In this document: one piece after another, positions 54,029 through 62,219 of the stretch | Position numbering within the stretch: the stretch's first letter is position 1 | How the letters are laid out: each line of letters opens with the position of its first letter | Assembly: GCF_003122215.1 (NCBI RefSeq) | Contig: NZ_QEYD01000001.1 | Location: 248,001 to 312,000 of the forward strand | Direction of reading: 5' to 3' | Source of the DNA: Pararhodobacter marinus | Lineage (GTDB): Bacteria > Pseudomonadota > Alphaproteobacteria > Rhodobacterales > Rhodobacteraceae | Length of the DNA: 64,000 nucleotides | Translations under genes and position numbers: made by a program | Notes under the pieces: model-generated | Database searches by the model: none | What the model was told of the DNA's origin: nothing | Seen by the model: the letters and a program-made list of their open reading frames with translations, nothing else

Positions 54029-54056
54029 GGTACGTCCGGTTCGTTCCCCCGGATCA
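54029..54056 (-). promoter_or_regulatory. RpoE-type promoter, overlapping a near-consensus EcfG motif
   Basis: On the minus strand: TGATCC, 16 bases, CGTACC, matching the rpoE promoter of this window in -35 and spacing. Within it, GGAAC (54047 leftward), 17 bases, CTT is one base from the EcfG consensus. Either could drive the small NepR-like gene, with a leader of about 80 bases. Confidence 0.5.
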
Positions 54057-54101
54057 CCGCGGCACGGCGTTTTTCACCCAGACGACCGGAAATACCGGCG
54101 C

Positions 54102-57100
54102 TCACGTACCCAGCGGGACCTCGATCTGCACGTCGAGCCCTTCGGGGGGAAAGGCAAGCGTCAGCGTCCCCTGCAGGCGATATTCGATCTCGCCATGCAG
54201 CAGCTCGCTTCCGAAGCCCTTGTCCTCGGGCGGGGTGACGGGCGGACCGCCGGTTTCCCGCCACCGGATCCGCAGCCGCCCGGCATCGACCGACCACGAA
54301 ACGGTGACAGTCCCGCCCTCGGCCGAGAGCGCGCCGTATTTCATTGCATTGGTGGCCAGTTCGTGCACGGCCATCGCCAGCGACAGGCCCATCTGCGGCG
54401 ACAGGTTCAGGTCCTCACCCTCGAGCGAGAAGGCCTGCTCGCCATGCGGCCGAAGCTCGTCGGCCAGGATCCCGGCGAGCGAGGCGTTCTTCCAGCTTTC
54501 GCGCGACAAGGTGCCGTAGGTCCGGTTCAGCGCCTCAAGCCGGCCGGTGAAAGCCTGCCCGAAGGTCTCGAGATCCGGCGAGCGTTCCAGCGTCCGGCGC
54601 GAAATCGCGGTGACCACCAGCAACAGGTTCTTGACGCGGTGGTTCAGCTCGTCGACCAGAACCTGCTGATGCTGTTCGGCTTCTGCCAGCTGGGTGACAT
54701 CCACGAAGGTGACGACGACCCCGTCGATGGCCGCGCTGCCGGTCCGGTAGGGATTGAGGCGCAACAGGTAGTGCCGCCCGTCCGCATCGGCGCCGAGTTG
54801 CCGTTGGTCCGGCTCGCCCAGACGGAACACGCGGTCGATCTCGGCGTGCAGATCCGGATATTCCTGCGCGCCCGACAGGTCGGTCAGAGGTCGCCCGATA
54901 TCGCTGTTGCGCAGGTTGAAGAACGCGGCCGCCGCCGGTGTGAAACTGCGGATCACCAGCGCCTCGTCCAGAAAGATCGTGGCGATTCCCGTGCTTTCGA
55001 ACAGGTTCTGAAGGTCGCTGTTGGCGCGGTCCAGCTCGTCGATCTTGTGGTTCAGCTCGGCGTTGATCGTGTTGAGCTCTTCGTTGAGCGACTGCGATTC
55101 CTCTTTCGATGCCTCCAGTTCCTCGTTGGCGGATTGCATCTCTTCATTGACCGAGGTCAGCTCTTCGTTCGAGGATTTCAGCTCTTCCAGCGCGGTTTCG
55201 TATTCCTCGATCGTCGATTGCAGCCGCTCCTTGGTATCGCGCAGCTCCTGCTCGTATTCGCCGTGGCGGCGGGCTTCGTCGTCGCCCGTCTGCGGTATCG
55301 CCTCCGCATCGGGGCTGCCGCGCAGGTCGAACACGACCAGATACAGCAGATCCGCACCCTTGGAATCGCCCAGCGGCTCGATGCTGATATCGACCAGCTG
55401 GATCGGCTCGCCCTCGCTCTCGATGCGCAGGCCCTGCCGGGTGACGCGCGTCTGCGTGCGCACGCATTCCCGCAGCGCGCCCCGCAGATCCAGCCGCAGC
55501 CCGTGCCGCGCCAGCGTCAGAAGGTGGCGGCTGGGGGCGCCTTGCGGCGCTTCGAGGACACGCCCGGTTCCGGCCGAGTAATAGACGATATCCGCATCCG
55601 AGGTGACGGCCACATGCGCCGGCGCATAGCGTTCGAGGATCCGGCTTTCGATCCGGCTGCGCAGCGAGCCCATCCGCTCTTTCGGCATCGAGGCAGTCCC
55701 TTCCGAGAAATTGCGCGCCCGGCTGGGGCCCGTGAGAGCGGGCACCTTCAGCGAGCGGCCCACATGTTCCCGCGCCTGATAGATGCGGTGTTTCTTGTCG
55801 ATCGTGGCGAACAGGTCGCCATGCGGCCCGATGCTTTCGGAACTGCCAAGGAACAGGTAGCCCCCGGGTCGCAGCGAGTAGTGAAAGGTCGGGATCACGT
55901 GACGCTGCACGTCGGGGCCGAAATAGATCAGCAGGTTCCGGCACGACACCATGTCCATTCGCGAGAACGGCGGGTCCCGCACCAGGCTGTGCGGCGAGAA
56001 GATGCACAGCTCGCGGATCTCGGCGGTGACGACCCGGCTGTCGCCGTCGGGCTTGAAGAACCGCTTCACGCGCTCGGGCGAGACCTCGGCCAGCAGGCTG
56101 TCGGGATACCGCCCGGTCCGCGCCACCGACAGCGCCGCCTCGTCGATATCGGTCGCGAAGATCTGAACCTGCGGCGGAGTCTCGATCCGGTCCATATGCT
56201 CGCGCAGCAGGATCGCCAGCGAATAGACCTCTTCCCCGGTCGAACAGCCCGGCACCCAGATCCGCAGCGTGTCGCCCCGGGATTTGCCTTCGAACAGAAG
56301 CGGCACGATCTGGCGCTCGAGTTGGGCGAAAGCCTCCGCGTCGCGGAAGAAATTCGTGACGTTGATCAGCAGATCGCGGAACAGGTTCCCGATCTCGACC
56401 GGATCCTTTCGCAACAATTCGAGATAGGCGTCGAGCGTCTGCAATTGCCGGACCTGAAGGCGGCGATAGACCCTGCGAAAGAAACTCCGGGTCTTGTAGC
56501 CGGAAAAATCGTGGCTCGAATGCGCGGTCAGAAGGGCGCAGATCTCGTGGTGGATGCGGTCAAGCTCGGCCGCGCGATGGGCATCGCCGGCGCTGCGCGC
56601 GTCGGACAGCGCCCGGAAACTGCGCGCGAAGACTTCCAGCCGGTGCGGCATGGCCTCGGGCTGCATTTCCAGATCGACCACGTCGCTCGACACCGCGCTT
56701 TCCGGCATGGCCGCGGTGTCCATGGGCTCGGCCTTTGTCACCCGGGCAAGGGTCAGGCCCCCCACCTCGCGGATCGCCTTCGATCCCAGCGTCCCGTCGC
56801 CGTCCTCCCCCGCCAGCAACACGCCCACCGCGTATTCTCTCCGATCCTCGGCCAGCGAGGCAAAGAAATTGTCGATGGGACGCGGCGCATGTTCGCCCGG
56901 CTGCGGTACGGACAGGTGAAGCGCTCCGTCACGGAACGTCGCGGCACAATGATGCGGGATCAGGTAGGCATGCCCGGCAAGCACACGAACGCCGTCCTCG
57001 GCCATCGCGAACTTGACGGGCGAGCCGGTGGAAAGCTCTTTGCAAAGATCCTCCCATCCATGCGTTTCGACCGGCGGGATCACGATCATCGCGAAGCCGG

Positions 57101-57194
57101 GTTCTTCGGTAAAGGCACCGAAAAAGGCCCGGAGCGTTTCCGCCGCGCCGGTCGAGCAGCCGATTGCGACGATCGGGTATCTACTGTCAGGCAT
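54102..57194 (-). CDS. CheB-CheR-PAS-HWE histidine kinase
   Basis: The 1030-residue protein has, in order: a CheB methylesterase-like domain (1-200, Ser in GCSTGA, Asp in LLAGEDGDGTLG, but the QHxxP His motif reads VIPPVETHG); a CheR methyltransferase domain (205-490, NVTNFFRD, WVPGCSTGEEVYS, CRNLLIYF); a long coiled coil rich in Glu/Asn (about 640-730, TIEEYETALEELKSSNEE); a PAS domain (about 735-835); and an HWE kinase domain with His852 in DELNHRVKNLL, HELATNAMKYGAL and WRE. There is no membrane segment. It diverges from a response regulator, its likely partner, with 147 bases between. Confidence 0.92.
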   Translation of the reverse strand: MPDSRYPIVAIGCSTGAAETLRAFFGAFTEEPGFAMIVIPPVETHGWEDLCKELSTGSPVKFAMAEDGVRVLAGHAYLIPHHCAATFRDGALHLSVPQPGEHAPRPIDNFFASLAEDRREYAVGVLLAGEDGDGTLGSKAIREVGGLTLARVTKAEPMDTAAMPESAVSSDVVDLEMQPEAMPHRLEVFARSFRALSDARSAGDAHRAAELDRIHHEICALLTAHSSHDFSGYKTRSFFRRVYRRLQVRQLQTLDAYLELLRKDPVEIGNLFRDLLINVTNFFRDAEAFAQLERQIVPLLFEGKSRGDTLRIWVPGCSTGEEVYSLAILLREHMDRIETPPQVQIFATDIDEAALSVARTGRYPDSLLAEVSPERVKRFFKPDGDSRVVTAEIRELCIFSPHSLVRDPPFSRMDMVSCRNLLIYFGPDVQRHVIPTFHYSLRPGGYLFLGSSESIGPHGDLFATIDKKHRIYQAREHVGRSLKVPALTGPSRARNFSEGTASMPKERMGSLRSRIESRILERYAPAHVAVTSDADIVYYSAGTGRVLEAPQGAPSRHLLTLARHGLRLDLRGALRECVRTQTRVTRQGLRIESEGEPIQLVDISIEPLGDSKGADLLYLVVFDLRGSPDAEAIPQTGDDEARRHGEYEQELRDTKERLQSTIEEYETALEELKSSNEELTSVNEEMQSANEELEASKEESQSLNEELNTINAELNHKIDELDRANSDLQNLFESTGIATIFLDEALVIRSFTPAAAAFFNLRNSDIGRPLTDLSGAQEYPDLHAEIDRVFRLGEPDQRQLGADADGRHYLLRLNPYRTGSAAIDGVVVTFVDVTQLAEAEQHQQVLVDELNHRVKNLLLVVTAISRRTLERSPDLETFGQAFTGRLEALNRTYGTLSRESWKNASLAGILADELRPHGEQAFSLEGEDLNLSPQMGLSLAMAVHELATNAMKYGALSAEGGTVTVSWSVDAGRLRIRWRETGGPPVTPPEDKGFGSELLHGEIEYRLQGTLTLAFPPEGLDVQIEVPLGT

Positions 57195-57341
57195 GTAGGC
57201 TTTCCAGCATCAGGACGAATCGGGCCAAAGAGCGTGTTACCGAACCGGCAGGGCAAACAAAAAAAGCCCGGAAGTCCGCTTGTTGGCGGCTTTCCTTCAT
57301 ACGAATCATTGTCATTCGCCGATTGGCCTTAGGTTAACACA

Positions 57342-58004
57342 ATGGGTGAACGGCGCATCCCCCGGTTGAAACAGGGCGGTGCCAACCAGACATCAGAGGA
57401 GACGAAACCCGGAGGAAGACGCTTGCGGATCCTGATTGTAGAAGATGATTTCTTTGGCGCGCAACAGCTTGCGTCCGAGATTCGCAGGACGGGCAACAGC
57501 GTGATCGGGCCGTTTCCGACCATGCAGCTGGCCTTGCCCCATATCGAGTCGAGCGACGCCGCCATTCTCGACGTGTGTCTGGGCAATTCGGTCTCGTTCC
57601 CCGTGGCCGACGCGTTGATGTGTTCTGGGGTGCCGTTCCTGTTTCTGACGGCGCATGACAACCGCAAGGTTCCCGAACGGCTGAGCCATGTGCGCGTCTT
57701 TGCCAAGCCCACCACCGCCGATTCCCTGCTTCAGGCGCTCAGTATGCCAGTTGCAGAGCCGGGAATAGGGCCGGGAATGGGCATCACGACAACAGAACCG
57801 GTCGAAAGCGTGGTGAACGGGCTTCTCGATCACGCCCGCGGGGTCCTGCCCGACCGCTCCGCCGCCGAGCGGCTCGTTGCCGCGGTGCTGCGCGACGCGA
57901 TCAGCAAGGCTCCGAAACGGAGCGACGGCGAAGAGACCGGTCCCTGGCTGCGCCGTCTGCTGAACGACGAGCTGCGCAACCGCCGACGCCGCCATTTCCA
58001 CTGA
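57342..58004 (+). CDS. response regulator with receiver and uncharacterised C-terminal tail
   Basis: The 220-residue protein has a receiver domain from about residue 28: ILIVEDDFFG (acidic residues), the phosphorylated Asp in AAILDVCLG near residue 83, Thr in FLFLTAHD and Lys in VFAKPTT. The C-terminal 90 residues show no DNA-binding fold I recognise and end in an Arg-rich HFH tail. An in-frame TTG at 57423 has a strong GGAGGA ribosome site and begins exactly at the receiver, so it may be the true start. It is probably phosphorylated by the adjacent HWE kinase. Confidence 0.85.
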   Translation: MGERRIPRLKQGGANQTSEETKPGGRRLRILIVEDDFFGAQQLASEIRRTGNSVIGPFPTMQLALPHIESSDAAILDVCLGNSVSFPVADALMCSGVPFLFLTAHDNRKVPERLSHVRVFAKPTTADSLLQALSMPVAEPGIGPGMGITTTEPVESVVNGLLDHARGVLPDRSAAERLVAAVLRDAISKAPKRSDGEETGPWLRRLLNDELRNRRRRHFH

Positions 58005-58013
58005 CAACACGGG

Positions 58014-58274
58014 CTACTCGCCTTTCTGGTAGAACCGGATCAGGGCAAGGACTTCCTCCATCTCGGCCGCGCGCTTCATGCCGTTGGGGACGCCCGGGAT
58101 CGTCACGGCGCCGGGGTCTTCCTGCCCGTCGGTTGCCATCGACGCCCTGAGCAGCCAGTCGCAAAGCTCTTGCCGTTCGGCCTCGGGCAGCAAGAGGACG
58201 GTCTTGGCCACCACGCGGCGCAAGGCGCTCAGACTGGCCTTCAGCGCCTCGATTTCGGTTTCCGGATCGGTCAT
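58014..58274 (-). CDS. small hypothetical protein, stress-promoter linked (86 aa)
   Basis: From the ATG at 58274 (AAAGGGG site) the protein has 86 residues, beginning MTDPETEIEALKASLSALRR and rich in helices. The start of longer readings (to 59537) crosses otsB on the other strand. Two Cys-free helical segments (VVAKTVLLLPEAERQEL and MEEVLALIRFYQKGE) suggest a small helical bundle. A GGAAC-N17-GTT promoter faces it from the region shared with otsB. Function unknown. Confidence 0.7.
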   Translation of the reverse strand: MTDPETEIEALKASLSALRRVVAKTVLLLPEAERQELCDWLLRASMATDGQEDPGAVTIPGVPNGMKRAAEMEEVLALIRFYQKGE

Positions 58275-58330
58275 GTCTTTCCCCTTTCTGAGCGCCCCTT
58301 TCTGAGCGGGGTCCACGAAACGTGGCCACA

Positions 58331-58365
58331 GGTGGGAACATCCGCCGCGCCCGGTTGTTCCCACC
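58331..58365. promoter_or_regulatory. symmetric bidirectional EcfG-type promoter
   Basis: GGTGGGAACA (58331) and TGTTCCCACC (58356) are exact inverted repeats with 15 bases between. On each strand this gives GGAAC, 17 bases, GTTCC, so one element can fire otsB to the right (58335-58359) and the small gene to the left (58361-58337). Confidence 0.75.
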
Positions 58366-58417
58366 GGGTCTCGATCCGAGGCGACCTCCCGGAACCCGGA
58401 CGAAAGGTCGGAAACCG

Positions 58418-59179
58418 ATGCCGAACACCCTTCATGCTCTGCGCGGGCCGGGCCGCCACGCCCCGCCGGACCCTGCGCGTCATGCCTTCTTTCTCGATTT
58501 CGACGGCACCCTTGTCGACATTGCCGCGCGCCCGTCCGAGGTCGTGCTGCTGCCTGAAACCGTGGATCTCCTGAAGGCGCTTCAGCGGGCCAGCGACGGC
58601 GCCGTGGCCATTCTCTCGGGGCGCGCGCTTGCCGAGCTTGAACGCCTGACGGCGCAGGTTGCACCCGTTCTCGCGGGGACGCATGGCGTCGAGATAAGGC
58701 GCGACGCGGGAACGCTGACCCCCTCTTTCGCGGATCGCCGGGCGCTCGATACCGCGTATCGGGTGCTGGACGATCTGGCCCGCAGCCACGGCCTGCTGCT
58801 TGAAACCAAGCCGGGCGCCTTGGCGCTGCATTACCGCAACCGGCCCGACCTGGCGCCCTTGTGCAAGAACGCCGTGTCAGAGGTGGCCCGCAAATCGAAC
58901 CTTCGGATGATCGCGGGCAACATGGTCTGCGAGGCAATGCTGACCGGCTACGACAAGGGCCGCGCCCTGCAGACGCTGATGGGCGAAGCGCCGTTCCGCG
59001 ACCGCATCCCCGTGATGGTCGGCGACGACACCACGGACGAGGACGGATTTCTGGCGGCGCAACAGCTCGGCGGTATCGGCGTGAGCATCGGCCGCAGGGA
59101 CAGCTGCGCCCGGCTGTTTTGCCCCGACCGCTACAGCGCGATGGACTGGCTGCGCGCGGGCGTTGAACGAAGCGTCTGA
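58418..59179 (+). CDS. otsB: trehalose-6-phosphate phosphatase
   Basis: The 253-residue protein has the HAD motif FLDFDGTLVD near residue 25 (nucleophile Asp), and GDDTTDEDGF near residue 203, typical of OtsB. It hydrolyses trehalose-6-phosphate to trehalose. The ATG at 58418 follows AAAGGTCGG. It precedes otsA on the same strand by 91 bases; both enzymes give osmotic and desiccation protection, and are common targets of the general stress response. A consensus stress promoter lies upstream. Confidence 0.96.
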   Translation: MPNTLHALRGPGRHAPPDPARHAFFLDFDGTLVDIAARPSEVVLLPETVDLLKALQRASDGAVAILSGRALAELERLTAQVAPVLAGTHGVEIRRDAGTLTPSFADRRALDTAYRVLDDLARSHGLLLETKPGALALHYRNRPDLAPLCKNAVSEVARKSNLRMIAGNMVCEAMLTGYDKGRALQTLMGEAPFRDRIPVMVGDDTTDEDGFLAAQQLGGIGVSIGRRDSCARLFCPDRYSAMDWLRAGVERSV

Positions 59180-59185
59180 CCGGCG

Positions 59186-59211
59186 GGAACATTTCCGGCG
59201 ATGCGGCGGTT
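59186..59211 (+). promoter_or_regulatory. possible EcfG-type promoter for otsA (18-base spacer)
   Basis: GGAAC, 18 bases, GTT lies just after otsB. The spacer is one base longer than the consensus found at the other sites. It may give otsA extra expression beside read-through from otsB. Confidence 0.4.
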
Positions 59212-59224
59212 GTGCCGCCCGAGA

Positions 59225-59244
59225 GACCGTCCGACCGGACGGTC
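59225..59244. promoter_or_regulatory. perfect 20-base palindrome before otsA
   Basis: GACCGTCCG-AC-CGGACGGTC is an exact inverted repeat with 9-base arms and a 2-base centre, 26 bases before the otsA ATG. It could be a repressor operator or an RNA hairpin near the ribosome site. Confidence 0.4.
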
Positions 59245-59270
59245 GGAAACCGGACATCAGGGGGGGTGGA

Positions 59271-60686
59271 ATGACAGGCAGGCTGATTGTTGTATCGAAC
59301 CGGATCCCAAGCGAGACCGGGGGTGCGGGCGGATTGATCGTCGCGCTGCACGACGCTCTGAGCGCGACGGGTGGCCTGTGGATCGGCGCGGAAGCGGACC
59401 CTGTCGAGACGCCCGGGGAAAGCCTGCGGGTTCTGTCCAGCCAGCCCTACAGTCGGCTGGGCTATCAGCTGAGCCATCAGGAGATCGAGCATTTCTACCT
59501 GGGCTATTCGAATTCGGTGCTGTGGCCGCTTTGTCACCGTCGTCCCGACCTAGTCGACCTGAAACCCGCCTACGAGGAAAGCTATCGGGCCGTGAACCGG
59601 CGGGTGGCGCGGATGATCGCGGCGATTGCCCGGCCCGAAGACACGATCTGGGTGCACGATTACCATTTCTTCCCGCTGGCCGCGGAATTGCGGGCGCTGC
59701 GCCTGCAGAACAGGATCGGCTTCTTCCTGCACATCCCGTTCCCGTCTCTCGGCGATCTTTCCGTCCTGAGCCAGCCTGCGGATTTTGCCGAGTGGCTGGG
59801 GCATTACAACCTTGTCGGCCTTCAGACGCTGTCGGACGTGGCGCGCGCGCTCGAGATGTTCCGCGCCGATCCCCGGGCCGAATTCCTGATGGACGGCACC
59901 GTCAAGTTCCGCGACAGGATCACCTCGGTGCGTTCCTTTCCGATCGGCATCGATGTCGAACAATTCCAGAAGGACGCGGCGGCGCAGGATGAGCAGCCCT
60001 TGGGCAAGGAAGCGCCGGAAAGCTATTTCATCGGTGTCGACAGGCTCGATTATTCCAAGGGCCTGCCGAACCGGTTCCGGGCCTTCGGTCGCTATCTCGA
60101 AAACCGCCCGCCCGACCAGCGTCCCTGTCTGGTCCAGATCGCGCCGCCTTCGCGCGAACGGGTGCAGGCCTATCACGATATCACCCGCGAGCTTGAAGAG
60201 ATCGCCGGGCACCTGAACGGCACCTTTGCCGAACTGGACTGGACGCCGCTGCGCTACATCCACCGCAGCGTTCCGCGTCACCGGCTGGCGCGCCTGTTCC
60301 GCGGAGCGCGGGGATGCCTGGTGACGTCGTATGCGGACGGGATGAACCTGGTGGCGAAGGAATACGTCGCGGCGCAGGACCCTGACGACCCCGGCGTTCT
60401 GATCCTGTCGCGGCTGGCCGGCGCGGCCGAGGAATTGTCCGCCGCTCTGTTGATCAATCCCTATGATATCGACGATATCGCCGGCGCGATCCGTCAGGCC
60501 GTTTCCATGCCGCTTGCCGAGCGCCAGCGCCGTCACGCGGCCTGCCTGAAGGCCGTGATGGCCAACGATGCGACCGGCTGGGCGCGTTCTTTCGTGAGCG
60601 TCCTGTCGCAGGTGCCGGGAACCCTCGTCTGGCCGGGCAGTACCGGACGGCTGGAAGACAGCGAATTCCTGGCGCCTTCGGATTAA
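59271..60686 (+). CDS. otsA: trehalose-6-phosphate synthase
   Basis: The 471-residue GT20 glycosyltransferase has LIVVSNRIPSETGG at the N-terminus, VWVHDYHFFPLAAELR near residue 125, GVDRLDYSKGLPNRFRAF near residue 257 and DGMNLVAKEYVAAQ near residue 355. It joins UDP-glucose (or ADP-glucose) and glucose-6-phosphate to make trehalose-6-phosphate, the substrate of OtsB. A G-rich ribosome site precedes the ATG; the longer reading from 59163 is not used. Confidence 0.97.
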   Translation: MTGRLIVVSNRIPSETGGAGGLIVALHDALSATGGLWIGAEADPVETPGESLRVLSSQPYSRLGYQLSHQEIEHFYLGYSNSVLWPLCHRRPDLVDLKPAYEESYRAVNRRVARMIAAIARPEDTIWVHDYHFFPLAAELRALRLQNRIGFFLHIPFPSLGDLSVLSQPADFAEWLGHYNLVGLQTLSDVARALEMFRADPRAEFLMDGTVKFRDRITSVRSFPIGIDVEQFQKDAAAQDEQPLGKEAPESYFIGVDRLDYSKGLPNRFRAFGRYLENRPPDQRPCLVQIAPPSRERVQAYHDITRELEEIAGHLNGTFAELDWTPLRYIHRSVPRHRLARLFRGARGCLVTSYADGMNLVAKEYVAAQDPDDPGVLILSRLAGAAEELSAALLINPYDIDDIAGAIRQAVSMPLAERQRRHAACLKAVMANDATGWARSFVSVLSQVPGTLVWPGSTGRLEDSEFLAPSD

Positions 60687-60755
60687 TCATCCCGTCACAC
60701 TTTCGGGCAAAAGCTGGCGCAAGGCGGTGGATCGGACCGTGACCCGGATCGCAAG

Positions 60756-60780
60756 GGAACCCGTCCCGGACCCGTCCGTT
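60756..60780 (+). promoter_or_regulatory. EcfG-type promoter upstream of the MFS gene
   Basis: GGAAC, 17 bases, GTT on the plus strand, ending 63 bases before the ATG at 60844. Confidence 0.7.
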
Positions 60781-60843
60781 GACCTTGACTAATGTTAACC
60801 CGCAAGCGGCATTCGCCCGAAAACCGACCCCAGATCACGAAGT

Positions 60844-62088
60844 ATGTCCCGTAGTCTTCTTCCGCTCATCGCCCTGTTCATGGGCACCGCCCTTCTGCTT
60901 TTCGCCGGCGGGATCAACGGCCTGATCCTGCCCGTGCGCGGAACCGCCGAGGGTTTCAGTGCCACGTCGCTGGGGCTTTTGGGGACGGGCTGGGCGGTCG
61001 GTTATATCGCGGGCTGCCTGCTGACGCCGTGGCTGGTGGTGCGCGTGGGCCATATCCGGGCGTTCGGCGCGATGTGCGCCGGGGCAGCGGTGGCCATCCT
61101 GGTTTCCCTTCTGGTGATCGCGCCCGGGATCTGGATCCCGGTGCGTGCCCTGTCCGGCTTCTGCTTTGCCGGTGCGGCGATGATCGCCGAAAGCTGGCTC
61201 AACGAGAAAGCGGATGCCCGCTCGCGCGGCAGGATCTTCGGCATCTACACCATGGTCAACCTTGCCGCGACGACGGCCGGGCAGATGATCCTGTCGCTGG
61301 GGGATTCGTCGGGGTTCTTCTTTTTCGTGCTGGGAGCCATCGTGTATTGCCTGGCGCTTCTGCCCACCGCCGTGGGGGCCACGACCAGCCCCACGCCCCT
61401 GACGGTAGTGAAGCTCGATGTCGGCGCGCTCTGGCGCAATTCGCCGGTCGCGGTGTTTGCGGTGCTGATGGTCGGCATTTCCAATTCCGCCTTCGGCACC
61501 CTTGCCGCCGTCTATGCCGACTGGGCCGGGTTCTCGATCACCGATATCGCCCTGTTCGCCAGCATCCCGATCCTGGCCGGGGCGCTGTCGCAGATCCCGA
61601 TCGGCGCCGCCTCGGACCGGTTCGACCGGCGCCGGGTGCTGCTGGGCGTGTCGGTTCTGGCGCTGATCACCGATCTGGCTTTCCTGTTCACCGGCAGCAC
61701 GGATCCGGTCCTGCTGTTCTGCCTCTCGGCCGCTTTCGGCGCGACGGTCTTCGTGATGTATCCGGTGATCGTCGCCCATGCCAATGACCACGCGGCGCCG
61801 GGAACCTTCATCCAGGTCAGCGGCGGGCTCTTGCTGGTCACCGGCATCGGCTCGGTGATCGGTCCCACTGTCGCCGGGCTGGCCATGGGCTATTCCGATC
61901 CCTCCGCAATGTTCCTGGTGACAGGGATCTGCCATCTGAGCGTCATTCTCTTCACGCTCTGGCGGCTGCGCGTCCGCTCGGCCATCGCCACGGGCCTGAA
62001 GACGGCGTTCCAGGCCTCGCCCATGGCGCGGATGTCGACGCCAGAGACGGTTGCCCTGTCTTCGGATGACATGGCCGAGGCACGGTAA
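60844..62088 (+). CDS. MFS transporter (YcaD-like group)
   Basis: The 414-residue protein has about twelve predicted membrane spans. MFS signatures are ESWLNEKADARSRGRIFGIYTM near residue 118 (first part) and IGAASDRFDRRRVLLG near residue 254. It resembles the MFS protein at 38555-39772 in spacing and loops (RIFGIYTMVN versus RAMAVYRMVD). The substrate is unknown. A stress promoter upstream suggests use under general stress. Confidence 0.87.
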   Translation: MSRSLLPLIALFMGTALLLFAGGINGLILPVRGTAEGFSATSLGLLGTGWAVGYIAGCLLTPWLVVRVGHIRAFGAMCAGAAVAILVSLLVIAPGIWIPVRALSGFCFAGAAMIAESWLNEKADARSRGRIFGIYTMVNLAATTAGQMILSLGDSSGFFFFVLGAIVYCLALLPTAVGATTSPTPLTVVKLDVGALWRNSPVAVFAVLMVGISNSAFGTLAAVYADWAGFSITDIALFASIPILAGALSQIPIGAASDRFDRRRVLLGVSVLALITDLAFLFTGSTDPVLLFCLSAAFGATVFVMYPVIVAHANDHAAPGTFIQVSGGLLLVTGIGSVIGPTVAGLAMGYSDPSAMFLVTGICHLSVILFTLWRLRVRSAIATGLKTAFQASPMARMSTPETVALSSDDMAEAR

Positions 62089-62164
62089 CGGCTCGCTTCC
62101 TGACGCATCGGCCTTCCCCCAACACCGACGGCCTTTCTTTCCGCCTGTGGACGCCCGGCGCGCG

Positions 62165-62189
62165 GGAACAACCTGTCCCTGCGCGGGTT
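62165..62189 (+). promoter_or_regulatory. EcfG-type promoter for the acyl-CoA dehydrogenase/PIG-L operon
   Basis: GGAAC, 17 bases, GTTTA on the plus strand, ending 30 bases before the ATG at 62220. Confidence 0.72.
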
Positions 62190-62219
62190 TAGGCTGGCCC
62201 ATCGCAACCGGGACCTGCC

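Noticed and set aside
54195-57332. A 1045-codon open frame opposite the CheB/CheR kinase
   Set aside because: It is a shadow of the kinase gene; composition is Arg/Gln-rich without motifs.
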